Of a DNA stretch of 64,000 nucleotides, positions 34,344-42,605 are shown in pieces (positions within the stretch are counted from its first letter, which is position 1; each line of letters starts with the position of its first letter). The position numbers were made by a program, and so were the translations under genes. Origin of the DNA: Lachnospiraceae bacterium (GTDB lineage: Bacteria; Bacillota; Clostridia; Lachnospirales; Lachnospiraceae); NCBI GenBank assembly GCA_022845955.1, contig AP025576.1, positions 3,410,001 to 3,474,000 on the forward strand. Direction: 5' to 3'. The notes beneath the pieces were generated by a model, which saw nothing but the letters and a program-made list of their open reading frames with translations, had not been told where the DNA came from and ran no database searches.

Positions 34344-35570
34344 TTGATTGAGTTATATCAGGAAAAGATGGATTGCTGTGGCTGTGGTTCGTGTGAACAG
34401 ATATGCCCTAAGCAAGCGATAAAAATGGAAGAAGACGAGAACGGCTTTGTATTTCCCGTGGTTTGCCAGGATTTATGTGTTGAGTGTGGGGAGTGTAAGA
34501 AGGTTTGCGGCTACCAAAATTACACACCAGCTAAAATGCCTGATGCGGTATATGCCATAGCAAATGCTGATGTTGATAAGCTAAAACACTCTACGTCAGG
34601 AGGAGCGTTTGTGGCATTGGCGACCACAGTCATAAAAGACGGCGGAGTAGTATTTGGCTCAACTATGGAGAAAGAGAACGATGTTCTTGTTGTTAGACAT
34701 ATAAAGATAGATACGTTGTCAGAGTTAAAAAGACTGCAAGGTTCCAAGTATGTACAGAGCGAAATAGGAGATGCATATATTGCTGTTAAGAAAGAACTTA
34801 TACTTGGAAAAGAAGTTTTATTTTCTGGTACACCATGTCAGATTGCAGGACTTAATGCTTTCCTTGTAAGACAATATGAAAATCTTTATACGGTAGATAT
34901 TATATGTCATGGTGTCCCAAGTTTGAGAATGTTCCAAGATTATATCTCAGTATTGGAGGAGAAGATTGGTGCCGAGATTAACAAATATGACTTCAGAACA
35001 AAAGATGTAGGCTGGGGTTTAGAAGGAAGATATTTCTATAAACGCGGTGCTGCTGAGAATTCGAAGAGAGAGAATTCTGACTTATCCTCTTACTATAGTA
35101 TGTTTCTGAACGGAGAGACATACAGAGAAAATTGTTACACGTGTAAATTTGCCAATATATATAGACTTGCAGATATAACAATAGGTGACTATTGGGGAAT
35201 TGAAAAGGAACAGCCAGAAGCTCTTACATACAATGGCGGGATTCTGCATGAAGAGAAAGGGATCTCGTGTATTTTGATTAATACGGAAAAAGGCGGTCTA
35301 CTGTTTAAAAAATCAAATAAGAATTTGATGGTAGTAAAATCAACAGTTGATATGGTTCGAAAATATAATGGTCAACTTAATGCCCCTTCGCATATAGGAA
35401 GGCATCGAGAAGAAATTTTTTCAATCTACCGTGATGGCGGCTATCCTAAAGTAGAAAGCTGGTTTTGGAAAAATATTGGCCTAAAAAAATATTATTATAT
35501 TATAAAAACATTGGTTCCTAGAAACATAAAGAAAGCTATAAAAAGGCGGACAGAGGTAATCTTTGGGTAA
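34344..35570 (+). CDS. FrhB-type protein with two [4Fe-4S] ferredoxin motifs
   Basis: 408 residues from TTG 34344, which has GGGGAGG eight bases upstream; an in-frame ATG at 34311 has no ribosome site. DCCGCGSCEQICPKQAI and CVECGECKKVCGY give two four-Cys iron-sulfur sites, followed by STSGGAFVAL, FSGTPCQIAGL, DIICHGVPS and CYTCKFANIYRLADITIGDYW of the FrhB domain. It follows a paralogue without ferredoxin motifs, so the two may form one complex with this one feeding electrons. Electron donor and substrate are unknown. Confidence 0.9.
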   Translation: MIELYQEKMDCCGCGSCEQICPKQAIKMEEDENGFVFPVVCQDLCVECGECKKVCGYQNYTPAKMPDAVYAIANADVDKLKHSTSGGAFVALATTVIKDGGVVFGSTMEKENDVLVVRHIKIDTLSELKRLQGSKYVQSEIGDAYIAVKKELILGKEVLFSGTPCQIAGLNAFLVRQYENLYTVDIICHGVPSLRMFQDYISVLEEKIGAEINKYDFRTKDVGWGLEGRYFYKRGAAENSKRENSDLSSYYSMFLNGETYRENCYTCKFANIYRLADITIGDYWGIEKEQPEALTYNGGILHEEKGISCILINTEKGGLLFKKSNKNLMVVKSTVDMVRKYNGQLNAPSHIGRHREEIFSIYRDGGYPKVESWFWKNIGLKKYYYIIKTLVPRNIKKAIKRRTEVIFG

Positions 35571-35588
35571 TTATATGAAAAAGTTTTG

Positions 35589-35806
35589 TTGAGCATAAAG
35601 GCAATTCACAAATATAATTCCAACGATGTAAAACTGTCTTTGATTAGTAACCAAGTGCTTATTGAAGATAATATGTTGTGTGATTCAAAGGTGATTTTAA
35701 CTGCCGGAGTCCACATTAGCCGGAGCGCGGTATATAAGTGGATACAGTTGTGACTGCTGATACGACTGCACATACGATGGTAGCAGTAACTACGGCGAAG
35801 GTATAA
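35589..35806 (+). pseudogene. Remnant of a hexapeptide-repeat acetyltransferase
   Basis: Two frames carry pieces of a left-handed beta-helix acyltransferase end: first AGVHISRSAVYKW up to a TGA, then, shifted, DTVVTADTTAHTMVAVTTAK up to TAA at 35806. Together they match the usual ending of such enzymes (pattern SVVTKDVPPYTIVAGNPAK). The earlier part, from a TTG at 35589, is less convincing. It is a second decayed O-acetylation gene in this locus. Nothing else is seen in 35571-35887. Confidence 0.5.
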
Positions 35807-35887
35807 AATTGCTTGTATAATTTTCCGAATATATTTTATTAAATCACCATATATACCCGAAGAGTGCGGCTGAAGGAGAATATAATA

Positions 35888-37288
35888 ATGAAAAAGACTA
35901 ATTTGGCAAAAAATACGATAATGCTATCTTTTGGTACATTGATGACAAAGGGAATTAACTTAATTATGATCCCGTTGTTTAGTAGTTGGCTTACAACAGA
36001 GGATTATGGATTATTTGATCTTTTTGTCACGTATGTATCATTACTTATACCGTTTATTACTTTGTCCAGTTCGGATGCTATTTTTCGCTTTTCTGTTGAT
36101 CATGAGAATATGGAATTAAAAAGTAAATATATCACGAGCGGATTTATGATAACGTTAATAAACTCAATTATATTGTGTATCATAATTGGGTATATCTATC
36201 TTGTGACTGGATGGAAGTATGCTGTTCCATTTATTTTATTGGTATTGAGTGAATTGCTAAATAACCATATGCAAGGTTTTGCTCGTGCAATTAAGAAACT
36301 TACTTTGTATTCAATAATGAATGTTATCACTACTTTGGGTATCGCTGGTTCCGTTACATTTTTTGTTCTTGCGCTTCATATGGAATTGAACGGAATTATG
36401 TATGGATATGCACTCGGATATGTCATAGGTGAGATTTTTATGTTTGTTACTACTAAATATTGGAGATATATAAAATTCAGGTATTTCGGGAGGGAACCAG
36501 TTAAAGAACTTGTGAGATATGCATTTCCGTTAATTCCAAATAACATCTGTTGGTGGATAATTAATGTATCAGATAGGGTATTTATAAACTTATTTCTTGG
36601 TCCAGCGGCAAATGGGGTGTATGCAATAGCATATAAAATTCCAAATTTTTGTGCATCTGTATTCAGTTCCTTCAACATATCGTGGCAGGAAGCTGCCGTG
36701 GACATGGCAAATTCAGATGAGCGTAACGCTTATTATAATAGGGTATATAATTCTACTATTTCGACGATGGTTTCTCTGTGTGCAGGCTTATTATCACTGA
36801 ATTATTTCTTGTTTTACTATATATTTGATTTCCGATATTTTGATGCAACATTCTATAGTCCTATCTTAATTACATCAGTCATTTTCGGTTCATTAACACA
36901 GTACTTTGGTGGCATTCAAATTAGTATGAAAAACACAAAGGAAAATGGCATAACCACCTTGATTGGATCTGCGGTCAATGTCATTGTAGATTTGGCTTTA
37001 TTGCAGTCGTTAGGATTGTACGCCGCAGCAATATCAACTCTTGTTGCAAATATTTTTATTTGTGTAATCAGGTATGTACGTTTAAGGAAGATAGTTGTGT
37101 TCAGAATAAACAGAATAACGTATGTGTACATGGTTTATTACTTGTATCCCCTTATCATGGCGTATTTATGTGGATCACTCTGGCTGAGCTTAGTAAATTT
37201 AATCCTGGCATGCATTATGTTTTTAGTGATAAATAGGCGCTTAGCAAAGAAAATTCTGAGAAAACTTCTTAATGGAGTAAAGTTTTAA
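35888..37288 (+). CDS. wzx: Wzx-type flippase / MATE-like polysaccharide export protein
   Basis: 466 residues from ATG 35888 with AAGGAGA upstream. About twelve to fourteen membrane segments; the N-terminus NTIMLSFGTLMTKGINLIMI followed by SWLTTEDYGLFDLFVTY is typical of Wzx/RfbX proteins (PST family). It turns lipid-linked repeat units across the membrane for the Wzy-type polymerase at 31796. An upstream GTG at 35864 is possible but adds an unlikely leader. Confidence 0.9.
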   Translation: MKKTNLAKNTIMLSFGTLMTKGINLIMIPLFSSWLTTEDYGLFDLFVTYVSLLIPFITLSSSDAIFRFSVDHENMELKSKYITSGFMITLINSIILCIIIGYIYLVTGWKYAVPFILLVLSELLNNHMQGFARAIKKLTLYSIMNVITTLGIAGSVTFFVLALHMELNGIMYGYALGYVIGEIFMFVTTKYWRYIKFRYFGREPVKELVRYAFPLIPNNICWWIINVSDRVFINLFLGPAANGVYAIAYKIPNFCASVFSSFNISWQEAAVDMANSDERNAYYNRVYNSTISTMVSLCAGLLSLNYFLFYYIFDFRYFDATFYSPILITSVIFGSLTQYFGGIQISMKNTKENGITTLIGSAVNVIVDLALLQSLGLYAAAISTLVANIFICVIRYVRLRKIVVFRINRITYVYMVYYLYPLIMAYLCGSLWLSLVNLILACIMFLVINRRLAKKILRKLLNGVKF

Positions 37289-37339
37289 AATGAAAAATAA
37301 TTAATGAGTACAGAATGATTGAGATTGAGAGGGATATTG

Positions 37340-38220
37340 ATGGGAAAACATGCATATCTTGTGATGGCACATAAATCAGACTATACACTGGGAAAGCTTA
37401 TGACATGCTTGGATGACAAACGTAATGATATATTCATCCACATGGATGCTAAAAACATAGATTTTAATTTTGATGAGATAGCAAGAAGTGTTACGAACGC
37501 AATGATATATGAAATAAAACCGCGCTTAAATATTTCATGGGGGGGTATTCTCAGATTGAAGTAGAGTTGATTTTGTTGAAGACGGCTACGGAGAATAGTA
37601 TATATGACTATTACCACTTACTATCTGGAGAAGATTTGTCAATAAAAAGTCAAGATTTTATACATGATTTTTTTGATAAAAATTACGGAAAGGAGTTTAT
37701 ACGATTTGAGTCCGAAAATTTCCAACATGATTACAGAGTAAAATATTATTATCCGCTCCAGGAAATTGTTGGTAAACCCAGAAATCATATAATTCTCAAT
37801 AAATTTGGTAGATGCCTATTTTTCATTCAGAAAGGGATAGGTATTTATAGAAACAAAGATATTAACTTTCAGAAGGGCACAAACTGGTTTAGTATAACTG
37901 ACAATCTTGCACGGTATGTAGTTTTACAAGAAAAGTGGATAAAAAAAACTTTTAGAAATTCTTATTGCTGTGATGAGGTGTTCTTGCAGACAATTGTAGA
38001 TAGTTCTGATTTCAGAAATAGATTATATAGAAAGAAATATGATAACAGTATAGAATCCATTAGAAGACTGATAGATTGGAAGAGAGGGGATCCGTATATA
38101 TTCTGCTTTAGCGATCAAGCGGAATTAACTCAATCAAACATGCTCTTTGCACGGAAATTTGATTGCTCAGTAGATGCAAATATTATTGACTATGTTGTAT
38201 CGGAATTGGCATGTAAATGA
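37340..38220 (+). pseudogene. GT14-type (core-2/I-branching-like) glycosyltransferase, one-base frameshift at a G7 tract (possible phase variation)
   Basis: ATG 37340 has GAGAGGG upstream. The first frame (HAYLVMAHKSDYTLGKLMTC, IFIHMDAKN) runs to NISW and then, through seven Gs at 37539-37545, into a stop at 37564. With eight Gs it would read NISWGGYSQIEVELILLK, the exact motif of this family, and continue through YDYYHLLSGEDLSIKSQDFI, GTNWFSITDNLARYV and CCDEVFLQTI to 38220, about 293 residues. Such enzymes add a branch sugar. As read, the product is a 74-residue fragment. Either a contingency switch in the off state or a homopolymer read error. Confidence 0.82.
37539..37545 (+). repeat. G7 homopolymer tract in the GT14 gene
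   Basis: Seven Gs within the WGGY motif; eight would keep the frame with codons TGG GGG GGG. GGG is a costly glycine codon in such AT-rich DNA, which argues for selection of the tract. Confidence 0.85.
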
Positions 38221-38335
38221 GGATAAGAGCTATGATGGTGATGTTAAAGAATAGCGTGGATTTGGGGTTTTATAGAGTGACACAAAATTTATTACAGGAT
38301 GTTTTATCCTCTGCAGTGTACCTTTTTATTTATAA

Positions 38336-38581
38336 CGGCTGAATTTTTATTGGGGAACATTATATATTTTTATAGACGTTGTAAGTATTTATAGAAACCT
38401 TAAAGATACAATCATACATGTATTAATTGAATATGTTTTTACAAGCTCGAATACTGTTATAATGTACATTGGTGTATCGATATTTGGACTCATCATTTTA
38501 GAAAATCTGAATCGAGAGTCATATAGAGCATCACACGGAGAACTATGCGGTGTGAAAAATCCACATGCAGTAAGTGCGTAA
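38336..38581 (+). pseudogene. Start-less open fragment of a membrane protein
   Basis: 81 codons open between two stops, without start codon: RLNFYWGTLYIFIDVVSIYR, then TVIMYIGVSIFGLIIL, ending NPHAVSA. Two hydrophobic stretches suggest a membrane protein end. Family not recognised. It lies in the 614-base gap 38221-38834, which otherwise holds the terminator at 38570 and the promoter at 38776. Confidence 0.35.
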
Positions 38582-38608
38582 TCTATGAATAGGCGCTTAC
38601 AGCTTTTT
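38570..38608 (+). terminator. Terminator at the end of the polysaccharide cluster
   Basis: GTAAGTGC (38570-38577) pairs with GCGCTTAC (38593-38600), one wobble pair, followed by AGC and five T residues. A second hairpin, TCACAC/GTGTGA, lies at 38531-38555. They close the AT-rich transcription unit. Confidence 0.6.
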
Positions 38609-38775
38609 ATTATACCAACAGAAAAAGTGTTCAAAAATCTACCTATTTCAACAATAATATCACCAAAATTTTGCATCCAATAAAAAAACATGGATATAAT
38701 GCCAATGCTGCAAGCTAATTACATGCTATCCCATACAAAAGTCACAATAACACAACAAATATCAAAATAACGCAA

Positions 38776-38804
38776 TTGTCCCGCCCCGCCCTTTTTCCTA
38801 TAAT
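38776..38804 (+). promoter_or_regulatory. Sigma-A type promoter of the second sugar locus
   Basis: TTGTCC (38776-38781), exactly 17 bases, then TATAAT (38799-38804). It lies 30 bases before the lipoprotein start, leaving a short leader with the ribosome site AAAGGAGG. Confidence 0.75.
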
Positions 38805-38834
38805 AACAATATCAAAAAAAGGAGGGGTTTTCCT

Positions 38835-40574
38835 ATGAAAAAGAAGCAACTACTAAGCATTTTCTTAACCGCCGCCATGACGCTGTCCCTGACAGCCTGC
38901 GGCAATTCAGACAATTCTGCGGAATCCGCGGCAGCAAATGCAAATACCAACACCGCATCCACTGAAAGTTCCGCACCTGCAGGAACCGAAGCCGCCGACA
39001 CAGCAGCGCAGGCGGATCCATTCGGCAAATATGCCGATCCGCTGGAAATCCATTTCGTCCGTGCCACCGATGACACTATCGAAACCAACGTTCTTGCCAA
39101 CCTTCCCGGCCAGTCCCTGGAGGAAAATTTCTGGCTGGATACCTACGAGGAAGAACTGGGTATCAAAGTCGTATACGACTGGATTGTAAAAGGTGACGAT
39201 GAATTTAACCAGAAAATGAATGTATCTATGGCGAGCGAAGACCTTCCCGATGTTATGTGTGTCACCTCCACACAGATGATGCAGCTTATCGATGCAGGCC
39301 TTGTGCAGGAAATGGGTCCTGTTTTTGAACAGTATGCAACCGATTTCACCAAAGAAGTGATGTATCAGGAAGGGGATTCCCCGTTCCTTGCAGGGAACAA
39401 AGACGGCGTGCAATATGGCCTCCCGGTTACCGGCGGCAGCGTTGACTCCGTGGATCTCATGTGGATCCGTACCGACTGGCTGGAAAAACTGAATCTGGAA
39501 GTTCCTTCCACCATGGATGAGGTGATGAACGTGATTGACCAGTTCGTCAATGCAGATTTCGACGGTAACGGACAGAAGGATACCGTAGGTATCGGTGTTG
39601 CGGGAACCTCCCTTCTTGGAGGCGGTTTCGGCGGCCTGAGAGGTTTCTTTAATGCTTACGGCGCATATCCTGGTATTTGGGTGGAAAAAGACGGACAGCT
39701 TGTTTACGGCGCCATCCAGCCGGAGTGCAAAACGGCTCTGGCAGCGCTTCATGAAATGTATGAAAAAGGTTACATAGATCCGGAATTCGGCGTAAAGGAT
39801 TCTACGAAGGCCGGGGAAGCTGCAGCCGCCGGAAAGTGCGGATTTTCCTTTGGACAGCAGTGGCTTTCCCTCACCCCTTTCCAATCTACGAAGGATAATG
39901 ATCCCGACAGTCAGTGGTCCGCATATCCGCTTCCTACCGCAACGGGCCAGCCGTCTACAGCACAGGCCGATCTGGGCACCAACCGCTGGATTGCCGTAAA
40001 TAAAAATTTTGAAAATCCGGAAGCGGTCGTTAAAATGATCAATCTGTTCATTGAGAAATGCTGGGGCGAAACCGGTGACAATGGTAAATATTATGCGCCG
40101 CCGGAAGCGGAAGGCGTATGGAAACTTTCTCCTATCCAATGTTCCATGCCGGAAAAAAATCTCCAGGCTTATCTGGATATTGAAGCGGCCCGCCAGTCCG
40201 GTGATACCTCTTCGCTTACGGGAGAAGCCAAGTCCATCCAGGACAAGCTGGACAGCTATTATTCCGGAAGTGACGAAGGTTTTGCATTGTGGGGATGGGA
40301 GAGAATCTACGGACCTGCCCCCAGCTCTTATTCCTCCATTAACGATATGAACGAAAATGGCAGAATCATGATTAACAAGTTTGTGGGTGCGCCTACGGAA
40401 ACCATGACGGAGAAACTTTCCACGCTGGAAACCATGCGTGATGAAATTTATACCAAGATTATTATCGGGGAATCCTCTATTGATGATTTCGATACCTTTG
40501 TGGCAGATTTCAATAAGCTGGGCGGAGATGATATGACGGCGGAAGTTAACGAATGGTACTCTTCCGTGAAATAG
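38835..40574 (+). CDS. LplA-type sugar-binding lipoprotein
   Basis: 579 residues, the long solute-binding type that goes with LplB/LplC permeases. The signal peptide ends with LTAC near residue 22, giving a lipid-anchored protein; a Ser/Asn/Ala/Glu-rich linker follows to about residue 60. WIRTDWLEKLNLEVPSTMDE and ADFDGNGQKDTVGIG are typical of the family, the latter looking like a calcium loop. It heads a locus with two permeases and a YesMN pair, so complex plant or host glycan pieces are likely ligands. A strong hairpin follows it. Confidence 0.92.
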   Translation: MKKKQLLSIFLTAAMTLSLTACGNSDNSAESAAANANTNTASTESSAPAGTEAADTAAQADPFGKYADPLEIHFVRATDDTIETNVLANLPGQSLEENFWLDTYEEELGIKVVYDWIVKGDDEFNQKMNVSMASEDLPDVMCVTSTQMMQLIDAGLVQEMGPVFEQYATDFTKEVMYQEGDSPFLAGNKDGVQYGLPVTGGSVDSVDLMWIRTDWLEKLNLEVPSTMDEVMNVIDQFVNADFDGNGQKDTVGIGVAGTSLLGGGFGGLRGFFNAYGAYPGIWVEKDGQLVYGAIQPECKTALAALHEMYEKGYIDPEFGVKDSTKAGEAAAAGKCGFSFGQQWLSLTPFQSTKDNDPDSQWSAYPLPTATGQPSTAQADLGTNRWIAVNKNFENPEAVVKMINLFIEKCWGETGDNGKYYAPPEAEGVWKLSPIQCSMPEKNLQAYLDIEAARQSGDTSSLTGEAKSIQDKLDSYYSGSDEGFALWGWERIYGPAPSSYSSINDMNENGRIMINKFVGAPTETMTEKLSTLETMRDEIYTKIIIGESSIDDFDTFVADFNKLGGDDMTAEVNEWYSSVK

Positions 40575-40600
40575 ACTGCTTCGCATGAAGAACTGGTTCC

Positions 40601-40642
40601 ATTCCATGCGGCCTTCCGGCATTGGGCCGGGCCGCATGGAAT
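40601..40642 (+). promoter_or_regulatory. Intercistronic hairpin between binding protein and permease genes
   Basis: ATTCCATGCGGCC (40601-40613) and GGCCGCATGGAAT (40630-40642) are perfect 13-base inverted arms around a GC-rich loop that can pair further. Without a T-run it is more likely an RNA-end protector or partial attenuator that makes the lipoprotein more abundant than the permeases. Confidence 0.65.
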
Positions 40643-40673
40643 TTCTGCCTAAAAGGTAAAGGAGTGGGAGAAT

Positions 40674-41600
40674 ATGGCAGCTGCAAAGACAAATCAGAAA
40701 AAGAAACATGTGTTCAAAAGGGAACTTCCTCTTCACATGATGCTGATACCGGGAATTATTTTTACTTTTATTTTTTGTTATATCCCCATGGCGGGGATGG
40801 TAATTGCATTTCAGAAATTCATACCGGCCAAAGGACTGTTCGGCGATCAGAAATGGATTGGCCTTGATAATTTTACATACCTTATCAATATGCCGGGAGC
40901 GATGTCAGCCTTAAGAAATACCGTTGTCATTGCTTTTTTTAAAATCGTGCTAGGGCTTGTAGTTCCCATAACCGTGGCAATTTTGTTAAATGAAGTACGT
41001 TCCGCTAAATTCCGCAGAACGGTACAGACTGCCATTTATCTGCCTTATTTCCTGTCCTGGGTAGTTCTTGGCGGCGTTATGATAGATATTCTTTCCCCTT
41101 CCCAGGGAATTGTGAACCAGGTGCTGAATGTTTTCGGCATCGATTCTATTTTCTTCCTGGGAAGTAATAAATGGTTCCAGCCCACAATTATCATGACGGA
41201 TGTATGGAAGGGATTTGGTTTTGGTACGGTGGTTTACCTTGCGGCCATTACAGGGATTGATCTCAGCCTTTATGAAGCGGCTACCATGGACGGGGCGAAC
41301 CGGTTCCAGAAAATGTGGCATGTTACGCTGCCCGGGATCCGTATGATTGTGGTGCTGATGTGTGTCCTGGCTTTGGGAAATGTGTTGAATGCAGGCTTTG
41401 ACCAGGTACTGAATCTGTACAGCCCGCAGGTTTATGAAACTGGCGATATTATTGATACCTTTATCTACCGGATAGGCTTGATAGATGCCCAGTTCGGTCC
41501 GGCGACCGCGATGGGCGTATTCAAGTCTGCGGTTTCCTGTCTGTTCATATCCGTTTCCTACTATGTTGCTTATAAATTTTTTGATTACCGGATATTTTGA
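40674..41600 (+). CDS. ABC transporter permease, LplB type
   Basis: 308 residues, six membrane segments. The basic N-terminus is followed by LPLHMMLIPGIIFTFIFCYI, usual for LplB. EAA loop: YEAATMDGANRFQKMWHVTL near residue 200. GGAGTGGGAG precedes the ATG. Works with the LplC-type partner downstream and an ATPase encoded elsewhere. Confidence 0.93.
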   Translation: MAAAKTNQKKKHVFKRELPLHMMLIPGIIFTFIFCYIPMAGMVIAFQKFIPAKGLFGDQKWIGLDNFTYLINMPGAMSALRNTVVIAFFKIVLGLVVPITVAILLNEVRSAKFRRTVQTAIYLPYFLSWVVLGGVMIDILSPSQGIVNQVLNVFGIDSIFFLGSNKWFQPTIIMTDVWKGFGFGTVVYLAAITGIDLSLYEAATMDGANRFQKMWHVTLPGIRMIVVLMCVLALGNVLNAGFDQVLNLYSPQVYETGDIIDTFIYRIGLIDAQFGPATAMGVFKSAVSCLFISVSYYVAYKFFDYRIF

Positions 41601-41622
41601 CAGCGAAAACAGGAGGCAAACC

Positions 41623-42540
41623 ATGATAAAACAAAACAAGAGGAAACAAGGGGTGCCGGCGGTGAGAGAATCCGTGGGTTCCCGAATTTTTACCATAGTG
41701 AATACCTTGATACTGGTTTTTCTGGCATTGATCTGTATTCTGCCGTTAATCAATATCCTGGCGGTTTCTTTAAGCTCCAATGCGGCGGCCACAGCAGGGC
41801 TGGTAAAGCTTGTGCCTGTGGAATTCACGCTGAAATCTTATGAATATGTGGCAAAGAGGGCGGCGTTCTGGAAATCTCTGGGTGTAACAATCCTCCGCTG
41901 CCTTCTGGGGGTTTCCCTGAATGTGCTGATGTGTGTCCTTACCGCCTATCCGCTTTCAAAGGACAACGGCAAGCTGCGTATGCGTACAGGATATACCTGG
42001 TTCTTTTTTATTACCATGCTGATTAATGCAGGACTCATCCCCTGGTATATGACCATTAAAAGCGTACATCTGCTGGGTACCATATGGGCGCTTGTCCTCC
42101 CCGGGGCGGTTCCGGTATTCAGTGTGGTGCTCATGCTGAATTTTTTCCGCGCGATTCCGGAGGAACTGGAGGAGGCGGCTTTTATGGACGGAGCGAACCA
42201 CTGGAATATTCTCGCCCGGATTTATGTTCCCCTTTCTAAAGCCAGCATAGCAACTATCTGCCTGTTTGCCCTGGTTTATCATTGGAATTCCTGGTTTGAC
42301 GGCATAATTCTGATGAATAAACCAACCCAATATCCTTTACAGAGCTATCTGCAGACAATAATCATACAGGGGGACACCTCAATAAACAGTACTACCGACT
42401 GGCAGACTATGGCTTTGGTTTCAGACAGAACGGTAAAGTGCGCGCAGATTTTCCTGTCCACCCTGCCTATTGTTGCTGCTTACCCGTTTTTACAGAGGTA
42501 TTTTGTAAAAGGTATGGTAATGGGATCCGTAAAGGGATAA
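41623..42540 (+). CDS. ABC transporter permease, LplC/YtcP type
   Basis: 305 residues from ATG 41623 with CAGGAGG upstream (the frame is open much earlier inside the previous gene). Six membrane segments; EAA loop EEAAFMDGANHWNILARIYV; the C-terminus RYFVKGMVMGSVKG is a strong LplC/YtcP mark. Second half of the membrane channel. Confidence 0.93.
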   Translation: MIKQNKRKQGVPAVRESVGSRIFTIVNTLILVFLALICILPLINILAVSLSSNAAATAGLVKLVPVEFTLKSYEYVAKRAAFWKSLGVTILRCLLGVSLNVLMCVLTAYPLSKDNGKLRMRTGYTWFFFITMLINAGLIPWYMTIKSVHLLGTIWALVLPGAVPVFSVVLMLNFFRAIPEELEEAAFMDGANHWNILARIYVPLSKASIATICLFALVYHWNSWFDGIILMNKPTQYPLQSYLQTIIIQGDTSINSTTDWQTMALVSDRTVKCAQIFLSTLPIVAAYPFLQRYFVKGMVMGSVKG

Positions 42541-42605
42541 AATAGTAAAAATGGTAACTGTGAAGGTATGAAGCATTTATAAAAATAGAAAGGGAGGCCG
42601 TGGAT

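Noticed and set aside
38907..40736. 609-codon minus-strand frame over the LplA-type lipoprotein gene
   Set aside because: Shadow of a gene with signal peptide, promoter and family motifs; composition is not protein-like.
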